DNA of 64,000 nt from JBKPHS01 sp046729975 (GCA_046729975.1 JBKPHS010000157.1:1-64000); one strand, 5' to 3'. Positions 7,928 through 17,576 are shown, counted from the first letter of the stretch. Notes: a model not told the origin generated them from the letters alone. Numbers and translations are program-made.

Positions 7928-7948
7928 GCGAGCGAAGGTTAGGCCCCG

Positions 7949-9265
7949 TCAGGCGCGACGGGGCTGGCGAAAAGGCGCGCCCGGGTCGAGCTCGAACACG
8001 ATCCCGGCCATCTCCACGTCGTCCCCGGGCTCGAACCCGGCCGCCTCGAGCGCGCGCTGCACGCCGAGCACGCGCAGCTGTTCCTCGAGGTACCGGAGAG
8101 CGTCCTCGTTGTCGATGTCGTGGCGGGCGATCAGACGGTCCACCCGGCCGCCGGAGACACGGAAGGCCCGCGGCCCGGTTCGCTCGACGCGGAAGGACGC
8201 GTCCGCGCCGGGCCGGTAGACGCGATGCTCGGCAAGCGCCTCGCCGGGCTGCTCGGCAATCTCCTCCTCCGGGGGCACGTCGGCCATGACGGCCCGGCCG
8301 AGGTCCTCGATGCCTCGCCCCGTGGCCGACGAGGTGACCACTACGTCCAGCACGGCGTCTCCGAGCCGCTCGCGCCAGTCGCGCTCCGCCGCCGCGGCCC
8401 GCTCCTCCGGCACGAGATCGGCCTTGGCGAGCGCGAGGATCCGCGGCAGCTCGGCGAGGCCCGCGCCGTAGGCGGCGATCTCCCGCTCGACCGCGCGGTG
8501 GTTCTCGACCGGGTTCGAGCCGTCGAGCGGAGCGAGGTCGAGCACGTGCACGAGCAGTCGGGTGCGTTCCACGTGCGCGAGGAACTCGTGCCCGATCCCG
8601 GCGCCCTCCGCCGCTCCCTCGATCAAACCCGGGATGTCGGCAACCACGAGCTGGCGATCGTCGGCCTCGAGCGTGCCGAGGACGGGCTCGAGTGTCGTGA
8701 ACGGGTAGCCGGCGACCTTCGGCCGCGCGCGCGTGAGCCGCGCGAGGAGCGACGACTTGCCGGCGTTCGGCAGGCCGACGAGGCCCACGTCCGCCAGCAG
8801 CCTGAGCCGGAGCTCGAGCCAGCCCTCCTCGCCCGGGAGCCCGCGCTCGGCGAAGCGCGGCGCCTGGCGCGTCGCTGTGGCGAAGTGCTTGTTCCCGCGG
8901 CCGCCCAGGCCGCCCCGCGCGACCACGGCCCGCTGTCCGGGAGCGCTCAGGTCGAGCCGGAGCCCGCGCTCGGGATCCTCCACCGAGGTGCCGGGCGGAA
9001 CGCGGACCTCCAACGGGTCCGGACTGGCGCCGTGGCGGTTGGCCCCCTCGCCGCGGCCGCCCCTCGGAGCCTTGTAATGAGCCTTGCGCTTGAACGACTG
9101 GAGGTCTCGCAGCGACGGGTCCGAGACCAGCACGACATCGGCGCCCCGGCCGCCGTCGCCGCCGTCGGGCCCGCCGCGCGGCACGTGCGCCTCACGGCGG
9201 AAGGAGACGGCGCCGTCGCCGCCCCGTCCGGCCTGGACGAAGATCCTGGCGCGGTCGTAGAGCAT
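7949..9265 (-). CDS. obg: Obg/CgtA ribosome-assembly GTPase
   Basis: A 438-residue GTPase needed for large-subunit maturation. The glycine-rich Obg fold occupies residues ~1-155 (GRGGDGAVSFRREAHVPRGG). The GTPase domain has G1 GLPNAGKSSLL and G3 DIPGL. The C-terminal ~90 residues form the OCT domain (DIDNEDALRYLEEQLRVLGV). The G4 element that is normally NKxD reads AKADLVPEE, replacing the Asn; the Asp that selects guanine is kept. It sits in the conserved rplU-rpmA-obg string. Confidence 0.96.
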   Translation of the reverse strand: MLYDRARIFVQAGRGGDGAVSFRREAHVPRGGPDGGDGGRGADVVLVSDPSLRDLQSFKRKAHYKAPRGGRGEGANRHGASPDPLEVRVPPGTSVEDPERGLRLDLSAPGQRAVVARGGLGGRGNKHFATATRQAPRFAERGLPGEEGWLELRLRLLADVGLVGLPNAGKSSLLARLTRARPKVAGYPFTTLEPVLGTLEADDRQLVVADIPGLIEGAAEGAGIGHEFLAHVERTRLLVHVLDLAPLDGSNPVENHRAVEREIAAYGAGLAELPRILALAKADLVPEERAAAAERDWRERLGDAVLDVVVTSSATGRGIEDLGRAVMADVPPEEEIAEQPGEALAEHRVYRPGADASFRVERTGPRAFRVSGGRVDRLIARHDIDNEDALRYLEEQLRVLGVQRALEAAGFEPGDDVEMAGIVFELDPGAPFRQPRRA

Positions 9266-9295
9266 GGTTCCGGCGCTCGGCCGGCCCGGCTACCG

Positions 9296-9550
9296 CTAGT
9301 CCGCCGGGTCGACGGTGATCACGCGTCCGCGACGGCCCGTCGCGAACTGCACGGTGCCCGGCCGCGTGGCGAAGATCGTGTCGTCCCTGCCGAGCCCTGT
9401 GCCCTCGCCCGGCCGGAAGCGCGTGCCGCGCTGGCGCACGATGATCTCGCCGCCCGTGACGCTCTGCCCCGCGAAGACCTTCACGCCAAGGCGCTTGGCC
9501 TGCGAGTCGCGGCCGTTGCGGCTCGAGCCGAGGCCCTTCTTATGAGCCAT
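9296..9550 (-). CDS. rpmA: 50S ribosomal protein L27
   Basis: An 84-residue L27 with the conserved start [20 protein letters not shown], the [18 protein letters not shown] loop and a [10 protein letters not shown]-terminus. Its N-terminus reaches the peptidyl-transferase centre. The start overlaps the rplU stop by 11 bases. There is no N-terminal cleavable extension of the kind seen in Firmicutes. Confidence 0.97.
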   Translation of the reverse strand: MAHKKGLGSSRNGRDSQAKRLGVKVFAGQSVTGGEIIVRQRGTRFRPGEGTGLGRDDTIFATRPGTVQFATGRRGRVITVDPAD

Positions 9551-9896
9551 CCTGATCCTCCCTCTTGGCGGCGGGCCTGCGCGACAGCTTCTTGATCTCG
9601 CGGATCTCGAGGCGCGTCAGCTCCGAGCGGTGGCCGGTCGTGCGCTTGTAGCCGCGCTTGGGCTTGAACTTGAGCACGCGGATCTTGGGCCCGCGCTCGT
9701 GGCCCGCGACCACGGCCTCGACCTTCACCTTGCCGAGATCCGCGCCCTCGAAGACCGCGTCGCCGTCGCCGGCGAGCAGCAGCGGCTCGAGCTGAACCTT
9801 GGCGCCCTCGTCCTCGCGCAGGCGATCTACGAGCAGGGAATCGCCCTCCTCGACGCGGTACTGCTTGCCGCCAACTTTGACTATCGCGTAGCTCAT
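9540..9896 (-). CDS. rplU: 50S ribosomal protein L21
   Basis: A 118-residue L21. The first half is the conserved [20 protein letters not shown] and the second half contains the typical [21 protein letters not shown] ~15-residue charged tail ([13 protein letters not shown]) extends past the family core and overlaps rpmA. There is no convincing Shine-Dalgarno; a hairpin occupies the leader. Confidence 0.96.
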   Translation of the reverse strand: MSYAIVKVGGKQYRVEEGDSLLVDRLREDEGAKVQLEPLLLAGDGDAVFEGADLGKVKVEAVVAGHERGPKIRVLKFKPKRGYKRTTGHRSELTRLEIREIKKLSRRPAAKREDQDGS

Positions 9897-9906
9897 CGCA
9901 TGAATC

Positions 9907-9926
9907 GGCGCCCGAGACTGGGCGCC
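9907..9926 (-). promoter_or_regulatory. Hairpin in the rplU leader
   Basis: GGCGCCC-GAGACT-GGGCGCC (plus-strand reading) is a perfect 7-bp stem with a six-base loop, ending 11 bases before the rplU ATG. L21 operons in several phyla carry autoregulatory leaders, so this is a candidate. No match to a known leader family was established by eye. Confidence 0.45.
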
Positions 9927-9953
9927 GGCAGCAGAGAATAGCGCCCATCCCGA

Positions 9954-10015
9954 GTCGCCAGTCGTCAGTCGTCAGTCGTCAGTTCTGAAGACTGAAGACC
10001 GAAGACTGACGACTT
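9954..10015. repeat. Tandem-heptamer inverted repeat B
   Basis: The left arm is GTCGCCA then three GTCGTCA copies (9954-9981). The right arm (9985-10015) is CTGAAG, ACTGAAG, ACCGAAG, ACTGACG, the approximate reverse complement (6 of 7 positions per unit). It fills the gap between the RNase G stop (TAG at 10018-10016) and the rplU leader and begins immediately after that stop codon in the minus-strand transcript. Confidence 0.8.
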
Positions 10016-11926
10016 CTAGTCCGTTTCGGGTACCTCGGCAGCGGCCGTCTTCCCCCGGCGCCCCCGCCCCCGCCGTCCCCGGCGGCGGCCGCGCTCGCGG
10101 GCCTCCTCGGGAGGTTCGTGGCGGGCGCCGTTGGGCCCGCCGACGATTGAGGCGAGGGCGGCGGTGCGGCCAACCTGGTCGATGCGCACGAGCTTCTTCT
10201 CGCCGATGTGGCCGATGCCGCCGGCTACCGAGATCGCGTAGCCGTCGACCTTCGCGACCGCGTCCTCGTCGTTGTACATGTGCGGCTCCTCGAGTGTGAC
10301 GAGCACCTCCTCGCCCTCACGGAAGGGGAGTGCGCGCTCGGCGACCTGCTCGCGCGTGCCCTCGAGCGTGACGGCGAAGTGGTCGATCGGCAGGCCCTCG
10401 GAGCCCTCGAAGTGGAAGTGCTTGTGCACGTCCGCCTCGAGGTCGTGGAGCGCCGATCCACCGGTGAGGATCGCCGCGACCCGGGGGTTCACCTGGATCA
10501 GGAACGCCTCCGGCTCGGGCCGCTCGACCGCCAGCTCGCGCAGCTTGCGCTCGACCTCAATGGCGACAGTGTCCTCCGAGAGCACGACTCCCTCGCCGTT
10601 GCAGGTGGGGCAGGTCTTCGTGAGGATCTCCCGGACGCCGTCCGTCACGTTCTGCCGCGTCATCTCGACCAGGCCGAGCGGCGAGATCTCGACTACGTAG
10701 GTCTTCGTGCGGTCCTCGTCGAGTGACTTGCGCAGGGTCTTCAGGACGGCGTCGCGGTTGCGGGCGCGCGACATGTCCACGAAGTCGATGACGATGATGC
10801 CGCCGATGTCGCGCAACCGCAGCTGGCGCACCACCTCCTCGGCCGCCTCGAGGTTGACCTTCGTGATCGTGTCCTCGAGCCGGGCGCCCTTGCCCCGCCC
10901 GATGAACGAGCCCGAGTTGACGTCGATGACCGTCATCGCCTCGGCGTAGTCGATCATCAGGTAGCCGCCCGACGGCAGGTCGACGCGCCGGTTCAGGGTC
11001 GAGAGGATCACGTCCTCCACGCCGCACCTCTCGAACAGCGGCTCGCTTTCCTTGTAGAGCTCGACGCGGTCGAGCAGTTCGGGCGCGGTGCGGGTGAAGA
11101 AGGACGTCAGCCGGTCGAACTGCTTCTGATCGTCGATCAGCGCACCCTCGAAGTGCTTCGAGAAGATGTCTCGCACGACCCTCACGGGCAGGTCGGCCTC
11201 CTGGAACACCATCGCCGGGGCGACGGTCTCCTTGACTCGCTTCTGGAGGATCTCGTAGAGCTTGTGGAGGTACTTGATCTCGCGCTCGAAGTCCTCGCGC
11301 GTGGCGCCGTCGGCGGCGGTGCGGATTATCGCCCCGCCCTCGCCGAGATCGAGCTTCGCGGCCTGCTTGCGCAGGCGCTCGCGCTCCTTGTCCTCGAGCC
11401 GGCGCGACACGCCGATGCCCTCGCCCTGGGGCACGTACACGAGGTAGCGGCCCGCGATCGAGAGCTGCATCGAGAGCCGCGCGCCCTTGGTCTTCAGGGG
11501 GTCCTTGACGACCTGCACGACGACCTCGTCGCCGGGATGAAGGATCTCCGAGATCCTCTGCCCCTTGGAGCCGGAGCGGCCGCGCCGTGCCACCTCCACC
11601 CCCGGCATGACGACGTCGTCCGCGTGCAGGAAGCCGTTCTTGTCGAGGCCGATGTCCACGAACGCGGCCTCGAGTCCGGGCAGGACGTTGTCGACCTTGC
11701 CCTTGTAGATGTTGCCGACGATCGAGCGGCTGCCGCGGCGCTCTATGTAGAGCTCGGCCACACGCCAGTCCGCAGGCTTCTCCGCCTGCGGCCGGCGGCC
11801 TCGTCCGCGCCGCCCTCCCTTCGGCCTCTGGTCAGCGCCTTCCTTAGGCTGGGGATCTCCCTCCGCCTCGAGGATGGCGACTCTGGTTTCGCCACGGTCC
11901 ACCGTGACGAGCACTTGCTTTCTCAA
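10016..11926 (-). CDS. rng: Ribonuclease E/G
   Basis: A 636-residue endoribonuclease that processes 5S/16S rRNA precursors and mRNA. After a short N-terminal segment and a basic insertion (residues ~30-52, GGRRGRGRRP) it has an S1 domain (GNIYKGKVDNVLPGLEAAFV). The catalytic DNase I-like region carries the two metal-binding Asp residues in MTVIDVNSG and IIVIDFVDM. The Zn-link is TCPTCNGEG. A basic tail (RERGRRRGRRGRGRRGK) ends the protein. It lies between rodA and rplU, a usual place for RNase E/G in actinobacteria. Confidence 0.93.
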   Translation of the reverse strand: MRKQVLVTVDRGETRVAILEAEGDPQPKEGADQRPKGGRRGRGRRPQAEKPADWRVAELYIERRGSRSIVGNIYKGKVDNVLPGLEAAFVDIGLDKNGFLHADDVVMPGVEVARRGRSGSKGQRISEILHPGDEVVVQVVKDPLKTKGARLSMQLSIAGRYLVYVPQGEGIGVSRRLEDKERERLRKQAAKLDLGEGGAIIRTAADGATREDFEREIKYLHKLYEILQKRVKETVAPAMVFQEADLPVRVVRDIFSKHFEGALIDDQKQFDRLTSFFTRTAPELLDRVELYKESEPLFERCGVEDVILSTLNRRVDLPSGGYLMIDYAEAMTVIDVNSGSFIGRGKGARLEDTITKVNLEAAEEVVRQLRLRDIGGIIVIDFVDMSRARNRDAVLKTLRKSLDEDRTKTYVVEISPLGLVEMTRQNVTDGVREILTKTCPTCNGEGVVLSEDTVAIEVERKLRELAVERPEPEAFLIQVNPRVAAILTGGSALHDLEADVHKHFHFEGSEGLPIDHFAVTLEGTREQVAERALPFREGEEVLVTLEEPHMYNDEDAVAKVDGYAISVAGGIGHIGEKKLVRIDQVGRTAALASIVGGPNGARHEPPEEARERGRRRGRRGRGRRGKTAAAEVPETD

Positions 11927-11938
11927 AGAAATTGCCTC

Positions 11939-13156
11939 TCATCGAATTAGTTCTCGGCCCTTGGCCGCAGCCGTCTCGCGCGCTTGCACGTGGATCGACT
12001 GCAGGAGGCCAACGGCCATGAAGGTGACAAGCACCGACGCTCCGCCGTAGCTCATGAGCGGCAGAGGGACGCCGGTGATGGGCATGATCCCGATGGTCAT
12101 GCCCACGTTGACGAAGATCTGGAACATCAGCATCGCGGCTATTCCGCCGGCGATCAGCGCTCCATACAGGTTCTTCGACATGGTGAGTATTCGCAGTGCC
12201 CTCCAGATTAGAAGGGCGTACAGCGAAAGCACGAGCGCCGCGCCCATGAAGCCGAATGTCTCCCCCACCACGCTGAACACGAAGTCCGTGTGGTGCTCGG
12301 GGAGGAAGTCGAGCTTCGTCTGGGTGGCCTCGTCAGAGCCGCGGCCGGTCTTCTGGCCAGAGCCGATCGCGGCGATCGACTGCTTGAGCTGGTAGCCCTG
12401 CTCACGCGGGTCGTCGCTCGGGTTGACGAATGCCGTCAGCCGGTCCACCTGGTACGGCTTCAGCACCTGCATGCCGGCCATCGGCATGACGACGAGCACG
12501 AGCGTCACGGCGGTCGTGCCAATCACGCCCAGCGCGGCGAAGTGAGTCCACTTGGTGCCCGCGACGAACAACACCGCGAGCGCAATGGCGAGGTAGACGA
12601 GCCCGCTTCCGAGGTCCGGCTGGGCGACCACGAGGATCGCCGGCAGGAGCGCCAGCAGCATGATCCGGCTCGTCGTCTCGCGGTCGTTGACGCGTCTCAT
12701 CCGATCCACCAGGAAGGCCGACAGAGCCAGGATCAGCAGCACCTTCCCGAGCTCGGACGGCTGGAAGCGGAAGAACGGGAGGTCGATCCAGCGCTTCGAG
12801 CCGCGGGTAGCGCCCGCGAGCGCGAAGACGAGCAGGATCATGCCGATCATCAGCGCGTAGAGCCCTATCTTCAGCTCGCGCAGCCGCGAGTAGTCGAAGC
12901 GTGCGAACAGCAGCATCACCACGATGCCGACGACGCCGTAGGCCGACTGGCGGATCACGTAGAAGTAGGGGCTGCCCTCGATGTCGCCCTCGGTGGCGGT
13001 CCCGATCGTAAGGACGCTGAACGCGATCAGGCCAACGGCGGAGAGCAGCAGCAGCCAGTCGAGGTGGAGCAGCGCGCCAACTCCGCTGGCCGCGCGGGGC
13101 TGTGACTCCGAGAAGCCCTTGACGGAAGCGCCGTAGGGGGTGCTGTGGCTAGTCAG
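11939..13156 (-). CDS. rodA: Rod-shape SEDS glycosyltransferase RodA
   Basis: A peptidoglycan polymerase of the SEDS family that works with PBP2 in lateral wall growth. It has about ten membrane spans and the conserved RFQPSELGKVLLILALSAFL, QPDLGSGLVYLAIALAV and C-terminal GVPLPLMSYGGASVL. The first canonical start (GTG at 12958) would remove the first membrane span, HLDWLLLLSAVGLIAFSVL, which the family has. The frame is open further up to a CTG at 13156 that overlaps the mrdA stop (CTGACTAG) and has AAGGGGA six bases upstream. A CTG start giving 405 residues is therefore proposed. Confidence 0.88.
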   Translation of the reverse strand: MTSHSTPYGASVKGFSESQPRAASGVGALLHLDWLLLLSAVGLIAFSVLTIGTATEGDIEGSPYFYVIRQSAYGVVGIVVMLLFARFDYSRLRELKIGLYALMIGMILLVFALAGATRGSKRWIDLPFFRFQPSELGKVLLILALSAFLVDRMRRVNDRETTSRIMLLALLPAILVVAQPDLGSGLVYLAIALAVLFVAGTKWTHFAALGVIGTTAVTLVLVVMPMAGMQVLKPYQVDRLTAFVNPSDDPREQGYQLKQSIAAIGSGQKTGRGSDEATQTKLDFLPEHHTDFVFSVVGETFGFMGAALVLSLYALLIWRALRILTMSKNLYGALIAGGIAAMLMFQIFVNVGMTIGIMPITGVPLPLMSYGGASVLVTFMAVGLLQSIHVQARETAAAKGRELIR

Positions 13157-15020
13157 GGCTCGTCCCCTTCACTTCCTTCTTCTCCTCGCCCTTGACCCCG
13201 AACAGCGCGGCGAGGATACGGCGCGCGTCCGGCGCCGCGGTCTCGGCGCCGAACCCTCCCGCCTCGTCCGTCACCGCCACAACGTACCGAGGCTTGGGAT
13301 AGGGAGCCAGCGCGACGTACCAGGACTGGTCCGCGCGACCGAGCCCCTTCTCCGCCGTGCCGGTCTTCCCGGCCACCGGGATCGGGAAGTCCTTGAACAC
13401 CGGCTGCGATGTGCCGCCCGGCGCGCTCGCCGCCGAGTGCAGGCCGTCGAGGATCGCCTGCCGGTACTCCGGGTTGATCCGAAGGCGGCGCCGGGCCGGG
13501 GTCTCGAATTCCTGGACGACCCGGCCGTCTGAGTCCTCGATCCGCTGGCCGAGGTGCGGACGGACGACCTTGCCGCCGTTGGCGATCGTCGCGTACGCAA
13601 CCGCCATCTGGAGCGGGTCCGCCTGAAGGTCACCCTGTCCCACAGCGAGGTTGATGTTGTCTCCCGCCGACCACGGCCGCTCGGTCTGCCCCTTCTTGAA
13701 CAGCCGGTTGCGCCATTCGGGGCTCGGGATCAGGCCGCTGGACTCTCCCGGCAGGTCGATGCCGGTGGTGTGCCCGATCCCGAGGCGGCTCGCCCAGTGC
13801 TGGAGCACGCGGCCGTCGCCTGCGCCGTTCGCCTCGAGGCCGAGCCGGTAGAAGAAGACGTCGCTCGAGACCGACAGCGCCTGCCGCAGCGCGAGCGCGC
13901 CGTGCGCGGCGCCGCCCGCGTTCTTGAAGGTGACGCCGCCGACCTTCAGGGAGCCGCCGTCGAACAGCACGGTGCCCGGCGTGATCAGGCCTCCCTCGAG
14001 GGCTGCGGTCGCGGTGATCAGCTTGAAGGTCGAGCCCGTCGGATAGAGGCCCTGGATCGCACGGTTGGCCAGCGGCTCGCCCAGCTCCTTGGAGGAGAGG
14101 CGGTCGAAGTCCCTCTGCCTGATGACCTTGGCGAAGATGTTCGGATCGAACGACGGCGCCGACCCGAGCGCGCGGATCTCGCCGGTGTTTACGTCCATCA
14201 CCACGAACGCGCCGCGCCGGCCGGCGAGCGCCTCCTGGCCGACACGCTGCACATCGAGATCGACGGACAGGCGCAGCCGCTGCCCCTGACGTGGCTCCTT
14301 CTCCCCCAGCCGCCCCTTGAGCGTCCCGAGAGCGTCCACCTGGACGCGCGTCGCGCCGTTCTGGCCGCGCAGGAAGCGGTCGTAGGAGTACTCGATGCCG
14401 GACTGGCCCACGCGATCGCCCTGCGTCACGCCGCGATAGCGCTCGTCCTTCAGCTGCTCCCTGGTGACCTCGCCGACGGTGCCGAACAGGTGGGCCCCGA
14501 TCTGCTTGTGCGGATACTCCCGCAGGAAGACGCGCTCGACGGTCACGCCCGGGAAGCGCTCCTGCTTCTCGAGGATGTAGGAGAAGACCGGCCGGCTCAC
14601 GTCGGGCTTCACCGTGGCCGTGGCGAACGGCTGCGCGCGGAGCTGGTCGCGCACGGTGGTCCGGATCTCACGCGGCGACATCCCGACCACGCGACCGAGC
14701 CGCTTGTAGAGGGCGGTCTTGTGTGCCTGCTGCCGCGGCAGCTTGTCGGGGGTGATCTTCACTGCGAGCGAGGGGCGGTTGTCCACGAGCGTGTGGCCGT
14801 CGCGATCGACGATCTCGCCGCGCGGGGCCTGAACCTTGATCTCGCGCACCCGGTTGTCGTTGGCCTCGGCGAGGTAGCGGTCGCCAGAGAGCACCTGGAG
14901 GTACCAGAGGCGGAAGAAGATCACCGCGAACAGCACGAGCGCGATGCCGCCGAGGATCGCGACGCGAATCGCGAGCTGCGGGGTGATCGTCGGGCGCCGG
15001 GGGTCGGAGTCGAGGTACAT
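13149..15020 (-). CDS. mrdA: Penicillin-binding protein 2, elongation transpeptidase
   Basis: A 623-residue class B PBP that cross-links peptidoglycan during elongation. One N-terminal membrane anchor (AILGGIALVLFAVIFF) is followed by the dimerisation domain (APRGEIVDRDGHTLVDNRP) and the transpeptidase domain. That domain carries SxxK in TGSTFKLITA, the second motif as SSD (SVSSDVFFY) rather than SxN, and KTG in VAGKTGTAEKG. It belongs to the mreBCD-mrdA-rodA cell-shape operon; its stop overlaps the proposed rodA start. Confidence 0.94.
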   Translation of the reverse strand: MYLDSDPRRPTITPQLAIRVAILGGIALVLFAVIFFRLWYLQVLSGDRYLAEANDNRVREIKVQAPRGEIVDRDGHTLVDNRPSLAVKITPDKLPRQQAHKTALYKRLGRVVGMSPREIRTTVRDQLRAQPFATATVKPDVSRPVFSYILEKQERFPGVTVERVFLREYPHKQIGAHLFGTVGEVTREQLKDERYRGVTQGDRVGQSGIEYSYDRFLRGQNGATRVQVDALGTLKGRLGEKEPRQGQRLRLSVDLDVQRVGQEALAGRRGAFVVMDVNTGEIRALGSAPSFDPNIFAKVIRQRDFDRLSSKELGEPLANRAIQGLYPTGSTFKLITATAALEGGLITPGTVLFDGGSLKVGGVTFKNAGGAAHGALALRQALSVSSDVFFYRLGLEANGAGDGRVLQHWASRLGIGHTTGIDLPGESSGLIPSPEWRNRLFKKGQTERPWSAGDNINLAVGQGDLQADPLQMAVAYATIANGGKVVRPHLGQRIEDSDGRVVQEFETPARRRLRINPEYRQAILDGLHSAASAPGGTSQPVFKDFPIPVAGKTGTAEKGLGRADQSWYVALAPYPKPRYVVAVTDEAGGFGAETAAPDARRILAALFGVKGEEKKEVKGTSPD

Positions 15021-15029
15021 CCGGATCTC

Positions 15030-15605
15030 CTAGACCTCGAGCCCGCGAAGGCCGATCGGGCCTGCCTCGCGCGCGCGGGAACGGCGCCTGCGCGCGTAGG
15101 GGTCGGCGATCAGGACCGGGCGCAGCAGGCGCCGGACCAGTGCGAAGAACGGCAGCGCCAGCAGCGCGTTGAGGATCACGGTCACGATCATGTCGCGGAA
15201 GACGACGGCACTGACCGACGCCTCGATCTCGAGCATGAAGCTGACCGCCGCGAAGCCGATCACCCACTCGGCCGTCGCGCCGGCGGCGACGGCGACGGGC
15301 AGCAGCCCGTGCGAGGGATCCCGCAGCTCGCGGTAGCGGCCGACCGAATAGCCGACCGCCGTCAGGACGAGGGAGGACGCGCCCAGGTTCTGGCCCAGCG
15401 CCAGGTCGAACAGGAGGCCGGCTGCGAACCCCGTGACCGAGCCGCTGATAGCGCCGCTGAAGAAGGCGACCGCCGCGACCGCGAGCACCACGAGGTCGGC
15501 GCTCCCGCCGAGGATGCGAATGTCCCCCACGGCCGAGATCTGGAGAACGACGGCGGCGAAAACCATCGCCGAGACGCGCAGGATGGATCCGGGCGTGGGG
15601 ATCAA
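15030..15605 (-). CDS. mreD: Rod shape-determining membrane protein MreD
   Basis: A 191-residue, five- to six-span membrane protein. MreD sequences are poorly conserved; the call rests on size, hydrophobic pattern (VVLAVAAVAFFSGAISGSVT, GFAAGLLFDLALGQNLGASS) and position between mreC and mrdA. The FDLALGQ-LG segment is the typical family signature. It overlaps the mreC stop by 4 bases. Confidence 0.85.
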   Translation of the reverse strand: MIPTPGSILRVSAMVFAAVVLQISAVGDIRILGGSADLVVLAVAAVAFFSGAISGSVTGFAAGLLFDLALGQNLGASSLVLTAVGYSVGRYRELRDPSHGLLPVAVAAGATAEWVIGFAAVSFMLEIEASVSAVVFRDMIVTVILNALLALPFFALVRRLLRPVLIADPYARRRRSRAREAGPIGLRGLEV

Positions 15606-16489
15606 GGCGCCCCCACCTGGGCCCGGGCGGTCGCGGGCTTGTGGGTCAGGACCTGGACGTAGTCCATGCGTCGCAGGTCCGCGTATGGCCTGATGTGCAC
15701 CCGCTGGTAGAGCTCGACCTCGTCGGAGTCGACCCGCGTGACCCTCCCGATCGGGACGCCTCGCGGGAACAGGGACTCGAGCCGGGACGAGCGGAAGCCC
15801 GAGGTCACAACGGTCGCGCCCCTCGCGACCTTGCGGCCCTTCTGGATGAACTCGAGCAGCAGGTCGTCGGGACGTCCCACCTCGGGCTTGACGATCCCCG
15901 TCGTCCCGTCGGGCATCACCTGGCCGGACACCGCGCTCGACGCGTCGGTGATAAGCGTGACGCGCGCGGTGCCCGACGCGACCGAGGTGACCTTGCCGGC
16001 AAGGCCGTCGCCCGTGATGACGGGCTGGTCGACCTCGAGCCCGTCGCTCGAGCCCTTGTTGACCTGCACCGTCGAGTACCAGACCGTCGGCGAGCGGGCG
16101 ATCACTCGCGCGGTGACCGGCTCGACGCCGCGCGGGAAGGTCTCCTGCTCATGGATCGAGCGCAGTGATCCGAGCTGCTGGACGTCGCGCTGCTGGGTCT
16201 GCGCCCGGGCAAGCTCACGCCGCAGCCGCGAGACCTCGTCCTTCAGCTCCTCGTTATCCCCCTTGGCGTCGAGCACGTCGCCCGTCCAGCCGGCGAGGTC
16301 GCGGAACGGCTTGGCGGCCTTGCTCACACCGGTCTCGATCGGCGCGAGCGCCTCCTGCGCGCCCCGCTGGACGGCGTGCAGGCCGCCCCCGGTGGACTCG
16401 CCGAAGTACGCCGTCAGCAGCACCAGCGAGAGGCCGATCAAGACGGCCAGCACCGCCCGCCGCCTGCGGACAACCTTCCTGTCATACAC
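15602..16489 (-). CDS. mreC: Rod shape-determining protein MreC
   Basis: A 295-residue bitopic protein: a short basic N-terminus, one membrane helix (AVLAVLIGLSLVLLTAYFG), a coiled coil (NEELKDEVSRLRRELARAQT, residues ~78-100) and the beta-rich extracytoplasmic domain (VITGDGLAGKVTSVASGTAR, VPIGRVTRVDSDEVELYQRV). It links MreB filaments to PBP2/RodA. The order mreB-mreC-mreD is conserved here with a 21-base gap to mreB. Confidence 0.93.
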   Translation of the reverse strand: MYDRKVVRRRRAVLAVLIGLSLVLLTAYFGESTGGGLHAVQRGAQEALAPIETGVSKAAKPFRDLAGWTGDVLDAKGDNEELKDEVSRLRRELARAQTQQRDVQQLGSLRSIHEQETFPRGVEPVTARVIARSPTVWYSTVQVNKGSSDGLEVDQPVITGDGLAGKVTSVASGTARVTLITDASSAVSGQVMPDGTTGIVKPEVGRPDDLLLEFIQKGRKVARGATVVTSGFRSSRLESLFPRGVPIGRVTRVDSDEVELYQRVHIRPYADLRRMDYVQVLTHKPATARAQVGAP

Positions 16490-16510
16490 GGGAGTCCGCC
16501 TCCGTGCGGG

Positions 16511-17557
16511 CTAGTAGCGCCGGCGCTGTCGGGAGTTCCGGTTGCTGCGGTGAATGGCCTCGAACTCCTCGAGCGAGCGCCCCGAGCCGACAGCCACGCA
16601 GGTGAGCGGCGACTCCGCGAGGTGCGCCGGCATCTGGGTCTCGTCACGAAGCCGCTCGTCGAGGCCCTGGAGCAGCGAGCCGCCTCCCGCCAGCATGATC
16701 CCGCGGTCCATGATGTCGGCAGCGAGCTCCGGCGGCGTGCGGTCGAGCGTCTCCTTGACGGCGTCGATGATCGCCTGCAGCGGCTCCTCGAGCGCGAGGC
16801 GAACCTCCTCGCTCGTCAGCACCACGGTCTTGGGCAGCCCAGAGACGAGGTCACGGCCGCGGATCTCGGCCTGCACCTCCTCGTCGAGCGGGAACGCGGA
16901 GCCGATCTCGAGCTTGACCTCCTCGGCCGTCTGCTGGCCGATCATCAGCTTGTACTCGCGCTTGACGTAGTTGATGATCGCCTCGTCGAGCTCGTCGCCG
17001 CCGATCCGAATCGACTGCGACACGACGATGCCGCCGAGCGAGATCACCGCAACCTCGCTCGTGCCTCCTCCGACGTCCACCACCATGTTCCCCGTTGGCT
17101 CGCCCACCGGCAGCCCGGCTCCGATCGCGGCCGCCATGGGCTCTTCGATCAGGTAGGCCTGGCGGGCGCCGGCAGAGAGGCAGGCCTCCTCCACCGCGCG
17201 CTTCTCGACGCCCGTCACGCCCGAGGGCACGCACACGACAACCCGCGGATGGGCCCAGCGGTTCTGGTGCACCTTCTGGATGAAGTGCCGAAGCATCTGC
17301 TCGGTCACGTCGAAGTCCGCGATCACGCCGTCCTTGAGCGGCCGGATCGCCGAGATCGTCCCGGGCGTTCGCCCGAGCATGCGCTTGGCCTCGATGCCCA
17401 CCGCGTGAACCTCGGCGCTACGGGAGTCGATCGCAACCACCGAGGGCTCGGACAGCACGATGCCGCGGCCCCGGACATACACGAGCGTGTTCGCGGTCCC
17501 CAGGTCGACCGCCATGTCACGGCCGCCGAAGCCCGTCAGGTAGGAGAAGAAGCCCAC
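16511..17557 (-). CDS. mreB: Actin-like cell-shape protein MreB
   Basis: A 348-residue bacterial actin. Phosphate-binding loops are visible as [19 protein letters not shown] and [19 protein letters not shown], the adenosine motif as [20 protein letters not shown]. The N-terminal [12 protein letters not shown] is likely the membrane-binding amphipathic helix. It is the first gene of the cell-shape operon. The GTG start lacks a clear ribosome site. The short C-terminus ends in [10 protein letters not shown], somewhat longer and more basic than usual. Confidence 0.97.
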   Translation of the reverse strand: MGFFSYLTGFGGRDMAVDLGTANTLVYVRGRGIVLSEPSVVAIDSRSAEVHAVGIEAKRMLGRTPGTISAIRPLKDGVIADFDVTEQMLRHFIQKVHQNRWAHPRVVVCVPSGVTGVEKRAVEEACLSAGARQAYLIEEPMAAAIGAGLPVGEPTGNMVVDVGGGTSEVAVISLGGIVVSQSIRIGGDELDEAIINYVKREYKLMIGQQTAEEVKLEIGSAFPLDEEVQAEIRGRDLVSGLPKTVVLTSEEVRLALEEPLQAIIDAVKETLDRTPPELAADIMDRGIMLAGGGSLLQGLDERLRDETQMPAHLAESPLTCVAVGSGRSLEEFEAIHRSNRNSRQRRRY

Positions 17558-17576
17558 GTTTGGATACGGAGATTAA

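Noticed and set aside
13554..15662. A 702-codon plus-strand ORF opposite mrdA and mreD
   Set aside because: It lies antisense to two clear genes with full motifs and has shadow composition (long His/Arg/Asp-rich runs) typical of GC-rich reverse frames.
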